Shown in pieces: positions 8,925-16,551 of a stretch of DNA of 64,000 nt (positions are counted from its first letter, which is position 1; each line of letters begins with the position of its first letter). The stretch lies in IMG/VR virus record IMGVR_UViG_3300028364_000018, positions 1-64,000 of that record, one strand, 5' to 3'. The notes beneath the pieces were generated by a model. It was not told the origin of the DNA and searched no databases. It worked only from the letters and a program-made list of their open reading frames with translations. The translations under genes were made by a program, and so were the position numbers. This DNA comes from a virus.

Positions 8925-9640
8925 TGAATGAACACGAGATGAGTAAAAATGATTGGTTAAGGCTTAGAGAGGCGTGCGAATGGATACAGTCTGCGAGCGT
9001 CAGCAGATCCAGCTTTTATGAGAAGTTCGGTATTACCGGACAGGTTGCAGAAGCGCAGGAGCGTATGGAGGAAGACATCGCTATTCATAAGAGAGTCCAA
9101 GAGAAGCAGGAAGTGGCTGAACGGGAGCAGGCGGACAACACCAAACGTTGTGAAGTATCCTATGACGAAATACGGGATAGGCTGGTGCAGAAAACATTGG
9201 ACAGAACTATTCCAGCGTGGTGGTCCCTCAGGACCGTTCTGACGGAACACCGAACCATCAACCTGGACTTCGGCAGGCAGACAGGGGCTACGACTTGGGG
9301 GCTTCGCTACTGTGCAAGCAACCCAGGGACAATCATACTAGCCTCGCACCAATTCCAGCGGGGGCGTCTACGTAATAAGGCTAGAGAGATAGGGCTAGAC
9401 ACGGAGCGTATTGTGATCAACACGTACTCCGAGTTAGTTAATGATGAAATTCCTAAGCAACACACAAGCAAAGGCACCTACAGCGATGACCGTGTTCGAT
9501 TGCAGGATTGCCAAATGAGCTGGCCGAGATCGATACATACGATTCTGTTAGAGAACTCCGAAACAGCATCTGAAGAAGTCAAGGCGTATATGCTGGACTT
9601 AGCTGTAGATCTGAACGCCAAACTACTGGTGCATCTATGA
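8924..9640 (+). CDS. Chimeric protein: portal-tail fragment fused to a P-loop-like domain
   Basis: 238 aa. Residues ~25-72 (from SRSSFYEKFGITGQVAEAQ through EKQEVAEREQ) closely match the helical tail of the portal protein (portal about residues 450-495). The matching DNA at 9069-9128 is clearly related to 3231-3290. The rest begins a separate domain with LDFGRQTGATTW (~105-116): a Walker-A-like loop with Ala where Lys is expected, then beta-strand/helix pairs and 'IILASHQFQRGRLRN'. That resembles the nucleotide-binding half of phage helicase/terminase-type ATPases, perhaps inactive. A fragment of the portal gene seems to have been captured here. Confidence 0.6.
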   Translation: MNEHEMSKNDWLRLREACEWIQSASVSRSSFYEKFGITGQVAEAQERMEEDIAIHKRVQEKQEVAEREQADNTKRCEVSYDEIRDRLVQKTLDRTIPAWWSLRTVLTEHRTINLDFGRQTGATTWGLRYCASNPGTIILASHQFQRGRLRNKAREIGLDTERIVINTYSELVNDEIPKQHTSKGTYSDDRVRLQDCQMSWPRSIHTILLENSETASEEVKAYMLDLAVDLNAKLLVHL

Positions 9641-9909
9641 ATAGCACCCCAAAAGAAATAGAGGTACTGGCTGTCGCGTTGTTTAACCTGAACACGCAAG
9701 GGACACCCCAAGCGCTTTACAGCGACTGGCGACAAGCAGATACAGGACTCCGGAATACACACCGGGAGATGGCCAAGAAACTTATTGACACTCTCTGGTC
9801 ATCTAGTATACGTTGCTCCGCACGGTCAACCAAGCAGGTGGATCAGGCCTTTCACGAGATTGTGACACAACCAGCCCGACCGGCTTATGACATAGAAGAG
9901 GAAACCTGA
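9637..9909 (+). CDS. Hypothetical protein, 90 aa
   Basis: 90 aa, overlapping both neighbours by 4 or 1 nt. Mixed polar protein, mostly helical, with no motif recognised. Coupling on both sides makes it a credible gene. Confidence 0.5.
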   Translation: MNSTPKEIEVLAVALFNLNTQGTPQALYSDWRQADTGLRNTHREMAKKLIDTLWSSSIRCSARSTKQVDQAFHEIVTQPARPAYDIEEET

Positions 9910-10505
9910 TGAGTAACAGTAAAAAGAAATCTAAAAAACGCCCCAACTCCAAACTATTAGCGGATGAACTACGAGCTCTCCCAGAAGATCAGATGGAGTC
10001 CCGGCTCTTGGAAATCCGAGAGGAAGACCCGGTGCTTAGTGGTCGGGTTATGGGGTACTTAGGCCTTGACTGGGAAGAGCCCGAAGAGGAAGAAGAACCT
10101 TTTCAGCTGGAGCAGGAGCAGGAGGTCATTAAGGGGGTTAACGAGACGGACAAGGCATTCATACAGACCGTAGAGGCTATTCTGGATGTGCAGAACATTC
10201 GCGGACCCCAGCAACTCGCGGCAACACCGACGGAACAGGATATACCCGATCAGGAACAAAAAGGGGTTGAAACCCTAGAAGTACCGGAAGATATTCCCGA
10301 TAGGGTATATCCAGAGGCCTCCGTACTAGGGGTGGCGTCCGCGGTTGATGAACAGCAATCCAAGGATTCGGAGCAGGACTTAGACCAACAACTGGTTAAC
10401 CATCTTGGAGAGTCCAAGGACACCAGCGATCGTCGTAGACGACGTAAGAACTTCTTACGCAACCGCCCAGATAAATCGCGTTATAGCAAACGCTTTAGTC
10501 GTTGA
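9909..10505 (+). CDS. Acidic protein with basic ends
   Basis: 198 aa: a lysine-rich first 15 residues, a long acidic middle (EEPEEEEEPFQLEQEQE and similar), and a strongly basic tail beginning RRRRRKNFLRNRP. An acidic, helical body with a basic C-terminal tail is the shape of a phage scaffolding protein, and the gene lies in the head region, but no sequence match backs this. It ends inside the next promoter. Confidence 0.5.
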   Translation: MSNSKKKSKKRPNSKLLADELRALPEDQMESRLLEIREEDPVLSGRVMGYLGLDWEEPEEEEEPFQLEQEQEVIKGVNETDKAFIQTVEAILDVQNIRGPQQLAATPTEQDIPDQEQKGVETLEVPEDIPDRVYPEASVLGVASAVDEQQSKDSEQDLDQQLVNHLGESKDTSDRRRRRKNFLRNRPDKSRYSKRFSR

Positions 10506-10536
10506 CACCCAAACCCCCCCAGTGTAGAATAATAGC
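10502..10536 (+). promoter_or_regulatory. Leaderless sigma70-like promoter
   Basis: TTGACA 10502-10507, 17-bp spacer, TAGAAT 10525-10530, 6 nt, ATG 10537. Near-consensus in both boxes and overlapping the stop of the preceding gene. Confidence 0.7.
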
Positions 10537-10668
10537 ATGAACCACATCAAACCTAAACCTGTTAGATTCACCAAAGTTAAACCCAAACCCATGGTAAAGG
10601 CCAAGCCCGAACCTAAACCCATGGTAAAGGCCAAGCCTTCTCGGAAGGAAGGAAAGGGAGATGAGTAA
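10537..10668 (+). CDS. 43-aa KPxP-repeat leader protein upstream of the RRM gene
   Basis: Starts exactly where transcription should start. The product is Lys/Pro-rich with a direct repeat, 'PKPMVKAKP' twice, encoded by a near-identical DNA repeat at 10585-10606 and 10615-10637. It ends 8 nt inside the RRM gene, so it probably delivers ribosomes to that start. The basic KP repeats could bind RNA. Confidence 0.5.
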   Translation: MNHIKPKPVRFTKVKPKPMVKAKPEPKPMVKAKPSRKEGKGDE

Positions 10669-10957
10669 TAGGCTGTACTTAAGCAACTTACTGTTTGACG
10701 TGGATTATATAGAATTGCGGGAGTGGTTGGAAGACGATGACTGGGTAGTGCTGGATGTCTACGTTCCACCTGATCGAGATCATCAAGGGGGTTTCAAGAA
10801 TAAGGGCTACGCCTTTATTGAGTTTGAAACGGAGGAGGAGGCGGAGTCGGCTATCGAAGAGTTAGATGGCGAGCTTGGACCCGGAGGACGCCCAATGAAC
10901 CTATCAGTGGCGCACCCACGACAACAATATGACGAAGGAATTGATTATGAACGGTAA
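10661..10957 (+). CDS. RRM-domain RNA-binding protein
   Basis: 98 aa, a single RNA-recognition motif. RNP2 is LYLSNL (residues 4-9) and RNP1 is KGYAFIEF (~48-55), with the aromatic residues that stack on RNA. The beta-alpha-beta spacing and total length match bacterial and cyanobacterial single-RRM proteins of about 80-100 aa. It probably binds single-stranded RNA. The start has GGAAAGGGAG upstream and is coupled to the small KP protein. An RRM is uncommon in phage genomes, and its target is unknown. Confidence 0.85.
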   Translation: MSNRLYLSNLLFDVDYIELREWLEDDDWVVLDVYVPPDRDHQGGFKNKGYAFIEFETEEEAESAIEELDGELGPGGRPMNLSVAHPRQQYDEGIDYER

Positions 10958-10971
10958 ACGAGGATATTGAT

Positions 10972-11460
10972 ATGGTGAAGGATTTGATATTACCGCCAGG
11001 GTACAGACCACAGGCGCAGCCTGATGGTACGGATGGAGTAACGGTGTTTAAGCGCGGCAAGGTTACTCGGCACATGGAAGATAATACTATGGAGGAATTG
11101 GGATTCCAGGTGCATCCATGGCTCGTACGCCTCCGTATTGAACGCATGTCCCTCGATCTCACCCCGGTCTTCCAGGACTACTATGTACGTGCGCCCGGAG
11201 GCGCGGCGGCCATGATGGCCTCCAAGTTTTGGGAACGGTGGGAAAAGATAGATATGAAAATAGGCAACTATGAGTATCCGGATACATTAGGCGATCAATC
11301 CGTGCAGGCGTTGACAGATAAGGAATATTTGGAGTTATGGAAGTTCGCGAAGGACCTACCACGTGGTGAGTACATGCAATTTGAAGGACCTAAGAATAAC
11401 CCATCGGTATTTACCTTTTGGGAGAGTGGCAAGCCTAGACACAAGGGTAGCAACTTTTAA
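10972..11460 (+). CDS. Hypothetical protein, 162 aa
   Basis: 162 aa, 15 nt after the RRM gene and followed by a strong terminator, so it is the last gene of the 10502 unit. Soluble, with Trp/Phe/Tyr-rich middle and no signal peptide. The N-terminus (about 30 residues) reads like a small beta domain. Not recognised. Confidence 0.6.
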   Translation: MVKDLILPPGYRPQAQPDGTDGVTVFKRGKVTRHMEDNTMEELGFQVHPWLVRLRIERMSLDLTPVFQDYYVRAPGGAAAMMASKFWERWEKIDMKIGNYEYPDTLGDQSVQALTDKEYLELWKFAKDLPRGEYMQFEGPKNNPSVFTFWESGKPRHKGSNF

Positions 11461-11483
11461 GGACAGCCAATGGTTGTAACACA

Positions 11484-11507
11484 GGGACACATAAGTGTCC
11501 CTTTTTT
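11484..11507 (+). terminator. Rho-independent terminator
   Basis: GGGACAC / GTGTCCC perfect 7-bp stem with an ATAA loop followed by six T. Ends the RRM operon. Confidence 0.85.
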
Positions 11508-11518
11508 GTGTCGTGAAA

Positions 11519-11553
11519 TAACTGGGTGTATCCCGTTATATATACTTGAAGCC
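11519..11553 (+). promoter_or_regulatory. GTTATATATA-box, putative phage promoter (copy 1)
   Basis: TAAC, 12 nt, GTTATATATA (11535-11544), CTTGA, AGCCCC. Same layout as copies at 19534, 27866 and 31238. It lies after a terminator and before the gene at 11637, with a small CTCA/TGAG hairpin just downstream. A short 23-codon frame starts at 11562. Confidence 0.55.
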
Positions 11554-11636
11554 CCTCAATGCATGAGTGACTCCCCTACTGCTTTTCTATCTGGGAGCAG
11601 TCGGGTATCGATACAGGTAAACAGGAGATACTGATT

Positions 11637-12317
11637 ATGTCTAACTTCAATAAAACTAAACATCACAAACCGTTCATCCCCGAAGTCGGAGCACACGCTC
11701 TGTCCGCGGGTGCACTGGGGGAAGCCCTTAACTCTTTAAAGAAAGAGCTACCCCCAGGGCCTGCAAGCCCGAAGGTAAAAAAAGAAAAGGCGCAGGAGCG
11801 TCCGCAACACTTCCTGTGTTGTGCCAGACATGGTTCGGCCTACCTACTCGCGGAGTTCGGTTGTATCCTCCATGAGGATAAATCGGTTGAACTCACCTGC
11901 GCGGCAACCCCGCGGCCCGACCAAGTGGGACATCAGTCTGCGCCCTACTGGATGGACCGGCGGTCCGCCAATTCCGAGGCTGGAGAGAGACAGGCGCGCC
12001 TCCTGGTATTCCGGGGTCCCCACGGCACCTGGTCGCAACTGGGGCCGCTGGAGGGCGCCACCATGCTGCCTGTACAGGCGTTGCCGGCACTCCACCCAAA
12101 CACCCACGCGAGCCTTGCTCGCCGCCTTGCCGGGTTCCTCGGCTTGGAGTTGGGGGCGGAGGAAGGGCAACTCCATGCTGGTGAACCCGTGCAGCTAAGA
12201 TCCTGCACAGGGATCTTCGAGTTCCCGGGATTCACGCCCCGGGACCTGCGGGGTACCCCCCGCGCCATCCGCAAGGTCTTCGAGCACCTAGAGGCCTTGC
12301 GCCTCCAGGAAGCGTAG
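11637..12317 (+). CDS. Hypothetical protein, 226 aa (GC-rich gene)
   Basis: 226 aa with CAGGAG upstream. The gene is visibly more GC-rich than its neighbours (many GCC/CTG/CGG codons), suggesting separate origin. After a basic, Pro-rich 55-residue start comes a body with 'CARHGSAYLLAEFGCILHED' and 'GFLGLELGAEEGQ'. Followed by a 10-bp GC hairpin. No family recognised. Confidence 0.55.
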   Translation: MSNFNKTKHHKPFIPEVGAHALSAGALGEALNSLKKELPPGPASPKVKKEKAQERPQHFLCCARHGSAYLLAEFGCILHEDKSVELTCAATPRPDQVGHQSAPYWMDRRSANSEAGERQARLLVFRGPHGTWSQLGPLEGATMLPVQALPALHPNTHASLARRLAGFLGLELGAEEGQLHAGEPVQLRSCTGIFEFPGFTPRDLRGTPRAIRKVFEHLEALRLQEA

Positions 12318-12328
12318 ACCTCACACAT

Positions 12329-12353
12329 GGCCCTCCCCATTTCGGGGAGGGCC
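12329..12353 (+). terminator. Strong hairpin, likely terminator without U-tract
   Basis: GGCCCTCCCC / GGGGAGGGCC, 10 bp perfect, ATTTC loop. No run of T follows, so it may act as a weak terminator or a 3'-end stabiliser. Confidence 0.55.
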
Positions 12354-12387
12354 TGCAACCAAGGGAATAACATGAGAATTTTTTATT

Positions 12388-12999
12388 ATGTCTGAGGCGG
12401 CTATCACATGCCCGGACCGATCCTTCTTTGAGGAGATGCGCGAATCACTAAGGCACGCTACTGAGGTAGAGCGGATCGTCATACCCTGGGTCATGCCCAC
12501 CCTAAACAAGGCCCAAAACTGGCACCCATTCGCGAGGGCCAAGAATGTCCACATGATCCACGAGGCTGTGAGGCTGTCATCCGAGCATATGTTCGACCGA
12601 GAACCCCTTCCCGATACATGGGAGTGGTTATCGTTGGACAAGGATGGGGCCAGCAGTTGCCCACTGGTATCCGGTTGGGTAAAGTCCAGCTGGTTTATCG
12701 AGGCTTGGCACAAGAGTGTCCTAGGTCGGCGGTCGATAGAGCCGCACGGTACTGGCACCATAATCGAGTTGTTCAAGCTGGAGGATGGACGAACCCACGT
12801 ACACATCCATAGCTTGCTCACCAAGCTACGGGATAGTGACGGGACGTATACCAAACACGCGATCGACGGTCTGGTCCACGCTCAGTTCTTCAAGGATGAT
12901 AGTCCGGAGTACATGACCGGGCCAACCAAAACCCAATCACTAGTCCCCGGTAAAGCCATGGGACTTGTCAAATGGAAAAAACTACAAGGAGCCAAATGA
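12388..12999 (+). CDS. Hypothetical protein, 203 aa
   Basis: 203 aa. The ATG lies inside a tiny 8-codon frame (12372-12395) that has a good AAGGGA site, so the main start may rely on re-initiation. Soluble protein with several Trp and His and no recognisable motif. Ends ATGA with the next gene. Confidence 0.55.
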   Translation: MSEAAITCPDRSFFEEMRESLRHATEVERIVIPWVMPTLNKAQNWHPFARAKNVHMIHEAVRLSSEHMFDREPLPDTWEWLSLDKDGASSCPLVSGWVKSSWFIEAWHKSVLGRRSIEPHGTGTIIELFKLEDGRTHVHIHSLLTKLRDSDGTYTKHAIDGLVHAQFFKDDSPEYMTGPTKTQSLVPGKAMGLVKWKKLQGAK

Positions 13000-13379
13000 A
13001 ACTACAACAATTGCAACTAGACTTTGAGAATGCTAAGGTCGAATTTGACCGAGCCTCTCAGAACCTGATGAAGAAGGCCAAGGCCCTGACCAACTACGAC
13101 CCCGACCAGAGGAAAGTAGTCAAGTCCGAGTTATCGGACAAGCGCCGGTTGTTTAATCGGTTGGTCAGGCTATATGCCTACGGGCGGTGCGACCAAAACT
13201 TTGCCCAGGCCTACACCCAGGTCTACGGGCAAATACAAAAGGTGATGAACTATCACCCAATGGACGACCTGCAGAAGTGCGGGGAGACCATGTTGGACTA
13301 CTTGGAGCAGAAGGGGTTCATGGACGTGGCGTTGACCGCAGTTCGGGACCTGAATAAACGTGGATTAAAAACTAACTAA
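12996..13379 (+). CDS. Helical hypothetical protein, 127 aa
   Basis: 127 aa. Start placed at ATG 12996 with AAGGAG at the right distance and the stop of the previous gene overlapping; the in-frame ATG 12972 is less likely. The first 55 residues are a charged amphipathic helix, perhaps a coiled coil, then a compact helical region. Unknown. Confidence 0.55.
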   Translation: MKLQQLQLDFENAKVEFDRASQNLMKKAKALTNYDPDQRKVVKSELSDKRRLFNRLVRLYAYGRCDQNFAQAYTQVYGQIQKVMNYHPMDDLQKCGETMLDYLEQKGFMDVALTAVRDLNKRGLKTN

Positions 13380-13388
13380 GGATCAGCT

Positions 13389-13538
13389 ATGTGTAAATTT
13401 GAAGCAGTAGACAATGGTAAGAAGAAGATAGGCGAGTTTTTCACCCTGAAGGATATGGGTTGGCGAGTAGGCCAACCATTCTACTGGAAAGACAGCCCGT
13501 GGTTCGGGCGGTCAGTTACGGTCAGGCGTGTGGCCTGA
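13389..13538 (+). CDS. Small basic protein, 49 aa
   Basis: 49 aa with AAGGATC before the ATG. The end of the gene folds into a GGTCAGG/CCTGACC hairpin (13520-13540) and is followed at once by a 15-bp hairpin. Aromatic residues in the middle (YWKDSPWFG). Unknown. Confidence 0.5.
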   Translation: MCKFEAVDNGKKKIGEFFTLKDMGWRVGQPFYWKDSPWFGRSVTVRRVA

Positions 13539-13542
13539 CCAC

Positions 13543-13584
13543 CCTGTTGAGCGCGCTAGGCCCAAACCAAGCGCGCTCAACAGG
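13543..13584 (+). terminator. 15-bp perfect hairpin after the 13389 gene
   Basis: Stem 13543-13557 with 13570-13584 (CCTGTTGAGCGCGCT and its complement), 12-nt loop. No U-tract follows, so it could be a terminator, an RNase III site or another RNA signal. Confidence 0.5.
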
Positions 13585-13629
13585 TTAATCTTTAAGGAGT
13601 AATAACGGTTAGACTCCGTTTTATATATC

Positions 13630-13935
13630 ATGACAAAAGTAATTTATAAGATACAGTACAACGATTTCAGGGACGGGGACGAACCAGTCGCATTCTTCCC
13701 GGAAGAACCAGGCAATCAAAGCCCCTACACCTGCATGTGCTACCAGCATCTAGGGCAGCACAGCGCGGCCTGCGTGCAGTACGCAGCTGGCTTGAGGCCA
13801 GCCACGCCCGAGCAGTATCAGCGACTGCATTGGGAGTTGACGAAGATCGTCGGCTATACAGACCTGAAGGTGGTGAAGCGCTTCACACAGAAAAGTCAGG
13901 AAATCAGAAAACAGAAACTAGAACAATGGAAATAA
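13630..13935 (+). CDS. Hypothetical protein, 101 aa
   Basis: 101 aa. No Shine-Dalgarno just upstream; the ATG sits inside GTTTTATATATCATG, which resembles the GTTATATATA box of the putative phage promoters, with TAAC 11 nt further up. Leaderless start possible. The protein is basic at its C-terminus, with one CxC (CMCYQH). Unknown. Confidence 0.5.
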   Translation: MTKVIYKIQYNDFRDGDEPVAFFPEEPGNQSPYTCMCYQHLGQHSAACVQYAAGLRPATPEQYQRLHWELTKIVGYTDLKVVKRFTQKSQEIRKQKLEQWK

Positions 13936-13936
13936 A

Positions 13937-14944
13937 ATGATTAAGAAATTTATGGTTTATCAGGCACCAAAAGAACTGAAAGAAGATGATTTATTGGCGG
14001 AGATGGGGAATTACCCCTGCCGCGTACCCACATCAGAGGTGACAACGGGTTGGGCTGGGGGGTACGCAATCTCCGAACCTGCGGATGAGCAAAACAGCTT
14101 ACTAGGCTCGCAGCTTTACGTGCAGTTGGTGGAGGGAGAGCGGAAGGTACCCCCCACGATTATCAAGGCCATGATGGGTAAAGTTAAGAAAGTCAGACTG
14201 AAGCAAACAGGACAGGAATACCTGGGTCGCAAGGAGTTGGCGGAGCTCAAGAAGGAAGTGATGGACACTCTTCTGGAGCAGACGTTGCCGAGCTATGATG
14301 GTATGACAGTGGTCCGCGCCGACCGGGATCGGTATCTGGTGGAGACCACATCCGAAAATAAAATCGATAAGATGGTGGCGTTTCTAAGAGACGCGGCGGG
14401 CGTTCGGTTTGTACCATGTACACCCGAGGCTCTTTTGGGTGGAAAAGCGATACGGGCCTTGTCGTTCGGAGGGGTTGGGGACGCAGCGGGCACAGGCCTT
14501 GGGTCCGATTTCTTTACCTACCTACTGATGCGGAGCCAAGCGTGTGGCGATGACCAGATCCTGATTGAAGGCCCCCTACACTTCGCGGGCGAAGGTAGCG
14601 GCGCCCATCAGGTGGTGGTGAGTAAGGGGAATCCTTTTGCTGCAGATGAGTACAAGGCGGCTTTGAAGGATGGTAAGCGGTTAGTCAAAGCCAAGATCTC
14701 TATCGGAATGGGCGAGGAAGTCCTTAGTTGTACATTCAACTCTGAGCTGTTCGCCCTGACCTCCATCAAGTATCCGTCTAAGGACCTGACAGCAGATCGG
14801 CTTAGCCAGAATCAGACACAAGTTCAACAAGGGATAGGCGCTGCTGATGTACTATTTGGCAAATTCCAAGAGTTCTGCAAGCGTATGCGCAAGGATCCTG
14901 CAAAGGTTAATGCGGAGATGCAAGACTGGGTCGATCAACTTTAG
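13937..14944 (+). CDS. rdgC: RdgC-like DNA-binding/recombination protein
   Basis: 335 aa, close to the ~300 aa of bacterial RdgC. The N-terminus KKFMVYQAPKEL matches the RdgC start, and the middle 'VPPTIIKAMMGKVKKVRLKQ ... LKKEVMDTLLEQTLPSYD' aligns with the RdgC segment containing its conserved P-V-I-K and K-D-E-V-L-L-P positions. RdgC forms a ring around duplex DNA and restrains RecA. In a phage it could help recombination-dependent replication or block RecA action on phage DNA. The family assignment is from remembered sequence. Confidence 0.75.
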   Translation: MIKKFMVYQAPKELKEDDLLAEMGNYPCRVPTSEVTTGWAGGYAISEPADEQNSLLGSQLYVQLVEGERKVPPTIIKAMMGKVKKVRLKQTGQEYLGRKELAELKKEVMDTLLEQTLPSYDGMTVVRADRDRYLVETTSENKIDKMVAFLRDAAGVRFVPCTPEALLGGKAIRALSFGGVGDAAGTGLGSDFFTYLLMRSQACGDDQILIEGPLHFAGEGSGAHQVVVSKGNPFAADEYKAALKDGKRLVKAKISIGMGEEVLSCTFNSELFALTSIKYPSKDLTADRLSQNQTQVQQGIGAADVLFGKFQEFCKRMRKDPAKVNAEMQDWVDQL

Positions 14945-14964
14945 AGTTAATATTAGGATAATTT

Positions 14965-15186
14965 ATGACATACACAGAAGAGGTATTCGAGTATTTAGGA
15001 TTTCATGCACCCACGGCGCGGTATAGAAAGGTGGATCCGCGTGGACATGAATACGGTTATTTTACAGTGGAAGAAATGGCCCAGCATTATGCGGTGCAGA
15101 AGTTTAGTGCCTGCAATGACTTACAATGGGAGTGTCGCTTTACTAATACGGAGGACCTAAAGGCTTGGGCGCAGGAGTGTACATGA
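14965..15186 (+). CDS. Hypothetical protein, 73 aa
   Basis: 73 aa, 20 nt after rdgC, preceded by TTAGGATAATTT. Rich in aromatic residues and charged. Overlaps the next gene by ATGA. No motif. Confidence 0.55.
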   Translation: MTYTEEVFEYLGFHAPTARYRKVDPRGHEYGYFTVEEMAQHYAVQKFSACNDLQWECRFTNTEDLKAWAQECT

Positions 15187-15347
15187 GTGGAACACATCTT
15201 AGCAGTCTGGTGTTGGTCATCCTTATATGTGCGGGAACGTTGCTATCGGTTATGTTGGTTGTCAAGTTGGGACAGGTGGGTACGTATGTACGGAATAAAT
15301 TTCAAACCAAAAGGTGGTTATGTCGGAATATTTCGAAGAAGAAGTAG
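15183..15347 (+). CDS. Small single-span membrane protein, 54 aa
   Basis: 54 aa. Start at ATG 15183 in the previous stop. Residues ~8-30 form one transmembrane helix (SLVLVILICAGTLLSVMLVV) followed by a Lys/Arg-rich cytoplasmic tail. Overlaps the next gene by 28 nt. Possible lysis or membrane accessory peptide. Confidence 0.5.
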   Translation: MSGTHLSSLVLVILICAGTLLSVMLVVKLGQVGTYVRNKFQTKRWLCRNISKKK

Positions 15348-16168
15348 TTGAAGAGGGGGTTGTCATCAGGCTCTACCCAGACCAGGATGCGGAGGACCCG
15401 ACAGAGTGGTTGTTCGACGGAGGACTAACACTCCACGCATTCTCCCGGAACTACAGGCTGGGTGAGTCCCCGTTTAAGAACCCAGAGGATCTGGAGGAGT
15501 ACATGAAAGAGGTTTGGACGGACAAGGCCGAGGAGTTGTTTCCAGATCGTGTAGGTGAGCAAGCAGTCCTTCTATACTGGGACGGCGAGCTAAAACTCCG
15601 AGTTAAGCAGGTTTACCTTAGATGCGAGGATGAAGATACGGACGACACAGAAGTACTGAAGGCCTATTTTCTGAAAGATACTGATTATTACCTGGATCCT
15701 GATGAGTGTAGTTGGCGGGACCATCTAACAGCAGACGAACAACTAGAGGTGGAGAACGCGGCTAACAGCTTGTTCTTCCCTGTCTATCTCTACGACCATA
15801 GTGGGATCTCCATCAGCATGGGGCCGTTTGGGTGTCCATGGGATAGCGGGCAGGTCGGTTATATCGAGGCCGACCGGCAACGGCTGGTCAGGAACGGTTG
15901 GAAGATCGAGGACCTGACAAACGCTAAGTTAGAGGAATTGGCACAGTCAGCTATTGAAACCTATGATCAGTACCTCACGGGAGATGTGTGGGTGGTGACC
16001 ATCGAGTGGAAGTCAGATGACCCGGACGATCCACAGGAGTTCGAGGACAGTTGTGGGGGCTTCTACGGAGACGACCACGCTTGGGAAGATGGGCGGATCA
16101 TGGCGCAGGGTGTGGTGGAGCAGGTGCGGGAATACAAACAAAATAAGTGCGTAGGAGCGGGAATTTGA
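15320..16168 (+). CDS. Acidic hypothetical protein, 282 aa
   Basis: 282 aa. ATG 15320 preferred over the GTG two codons upstream, as AAAGGTGG is well placed. Very acidic with many Asp/Glu and Tyr/Trp, like several neighbours (15.3-18.3 kb), which may be paralogous or share a role. No transmembrane segment or known motif. Confidence 0.6.
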   Translation: MSEYFEEEVVEEGVVIRLYPDQDAEDPTEWLFDGGLTLHAFSRNYRLGESPFKNPEDLEEYMKEVWTDKAEELFPDRVGEQAVLLYWDGELKLRVKQVYLRCEDEDTDDTEVLKAYFLKDTDYYLDPDECSWRDHLTADEQLEVENAANSLFFPVYLYDHSGISISMGPFGCPWDSGQVGYIEADRQRLVRNGWKIEDLTNAKLEELAQSAIETYDQYLTGDVWVVTIEWKSDDPDDPQEFEDSCGGFYGDDHAWEDGRIMAQGVVEQVREYKQNKCVGAGI

Positions 16169-16551
16169 ACAGAGAAGAATTAGAAGAGAGGTTGGCGGAG
16201 ATTGAGGCGGAGCAGCTAGAGGCGCAGCAGAGTCGGGACGATGCACAAGCTGAAATAGACCTGTTCGAGGGCGAACCTAACGAGGAGGTCGAGCGTCAGT
16301 ACGATGAGGCACTTGACGCGGGTTATGAACTACCGTTCGACTGGAGTTGTAGCCGCGTCATGCAGGAGATGGATCCCACAATGTACCGGTGTGGGCTCAA
16401 TGACTACCACGACAGCGTTGTCAAAGATAAAGGCTGCGGGCTGGATGATCTCTACGTCAACCTAGAGGAGCAGGAGGATATACTGCGGGTTCTAAGCGAC
16501 GAGCAGGAAGATCTGCAAGCTGAGCTGGAGTATCTCGATGAAGAAGAATGA
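16165..16551 (+). CDS. Acidic coiled-coil protein, 128 aa
   Basis: 128 aa, start set at TTG 16165, which overlaps the previous TGA (TTGA) and has TAGGAGCGG upstream; a GTG at 16147 is the alternative. The first 40 and last 35 residues are Glu/Gln/Leu coiled coil, the middle has four cysteines. Function unknown. Confidence 0.5.
   Translation: MNREELEERLAEIEAEQLEAQQSRDDAQAEIDLFEGEPNEEVERQYDEALDAGYELPFDWSCSRVMQEMDPTMYRCGLNDYHDSVVKDKGCGLDDLYVNLEEQEDILRVLSDEQEDLQAELEYLDEEE

Noticed and set aside
9018-9242. Second frames over the portal-like segment at 9.0 kb
   Set aside because: They are shadows of the 8924 gene; only that frame preserves the similarity to the portal protein.
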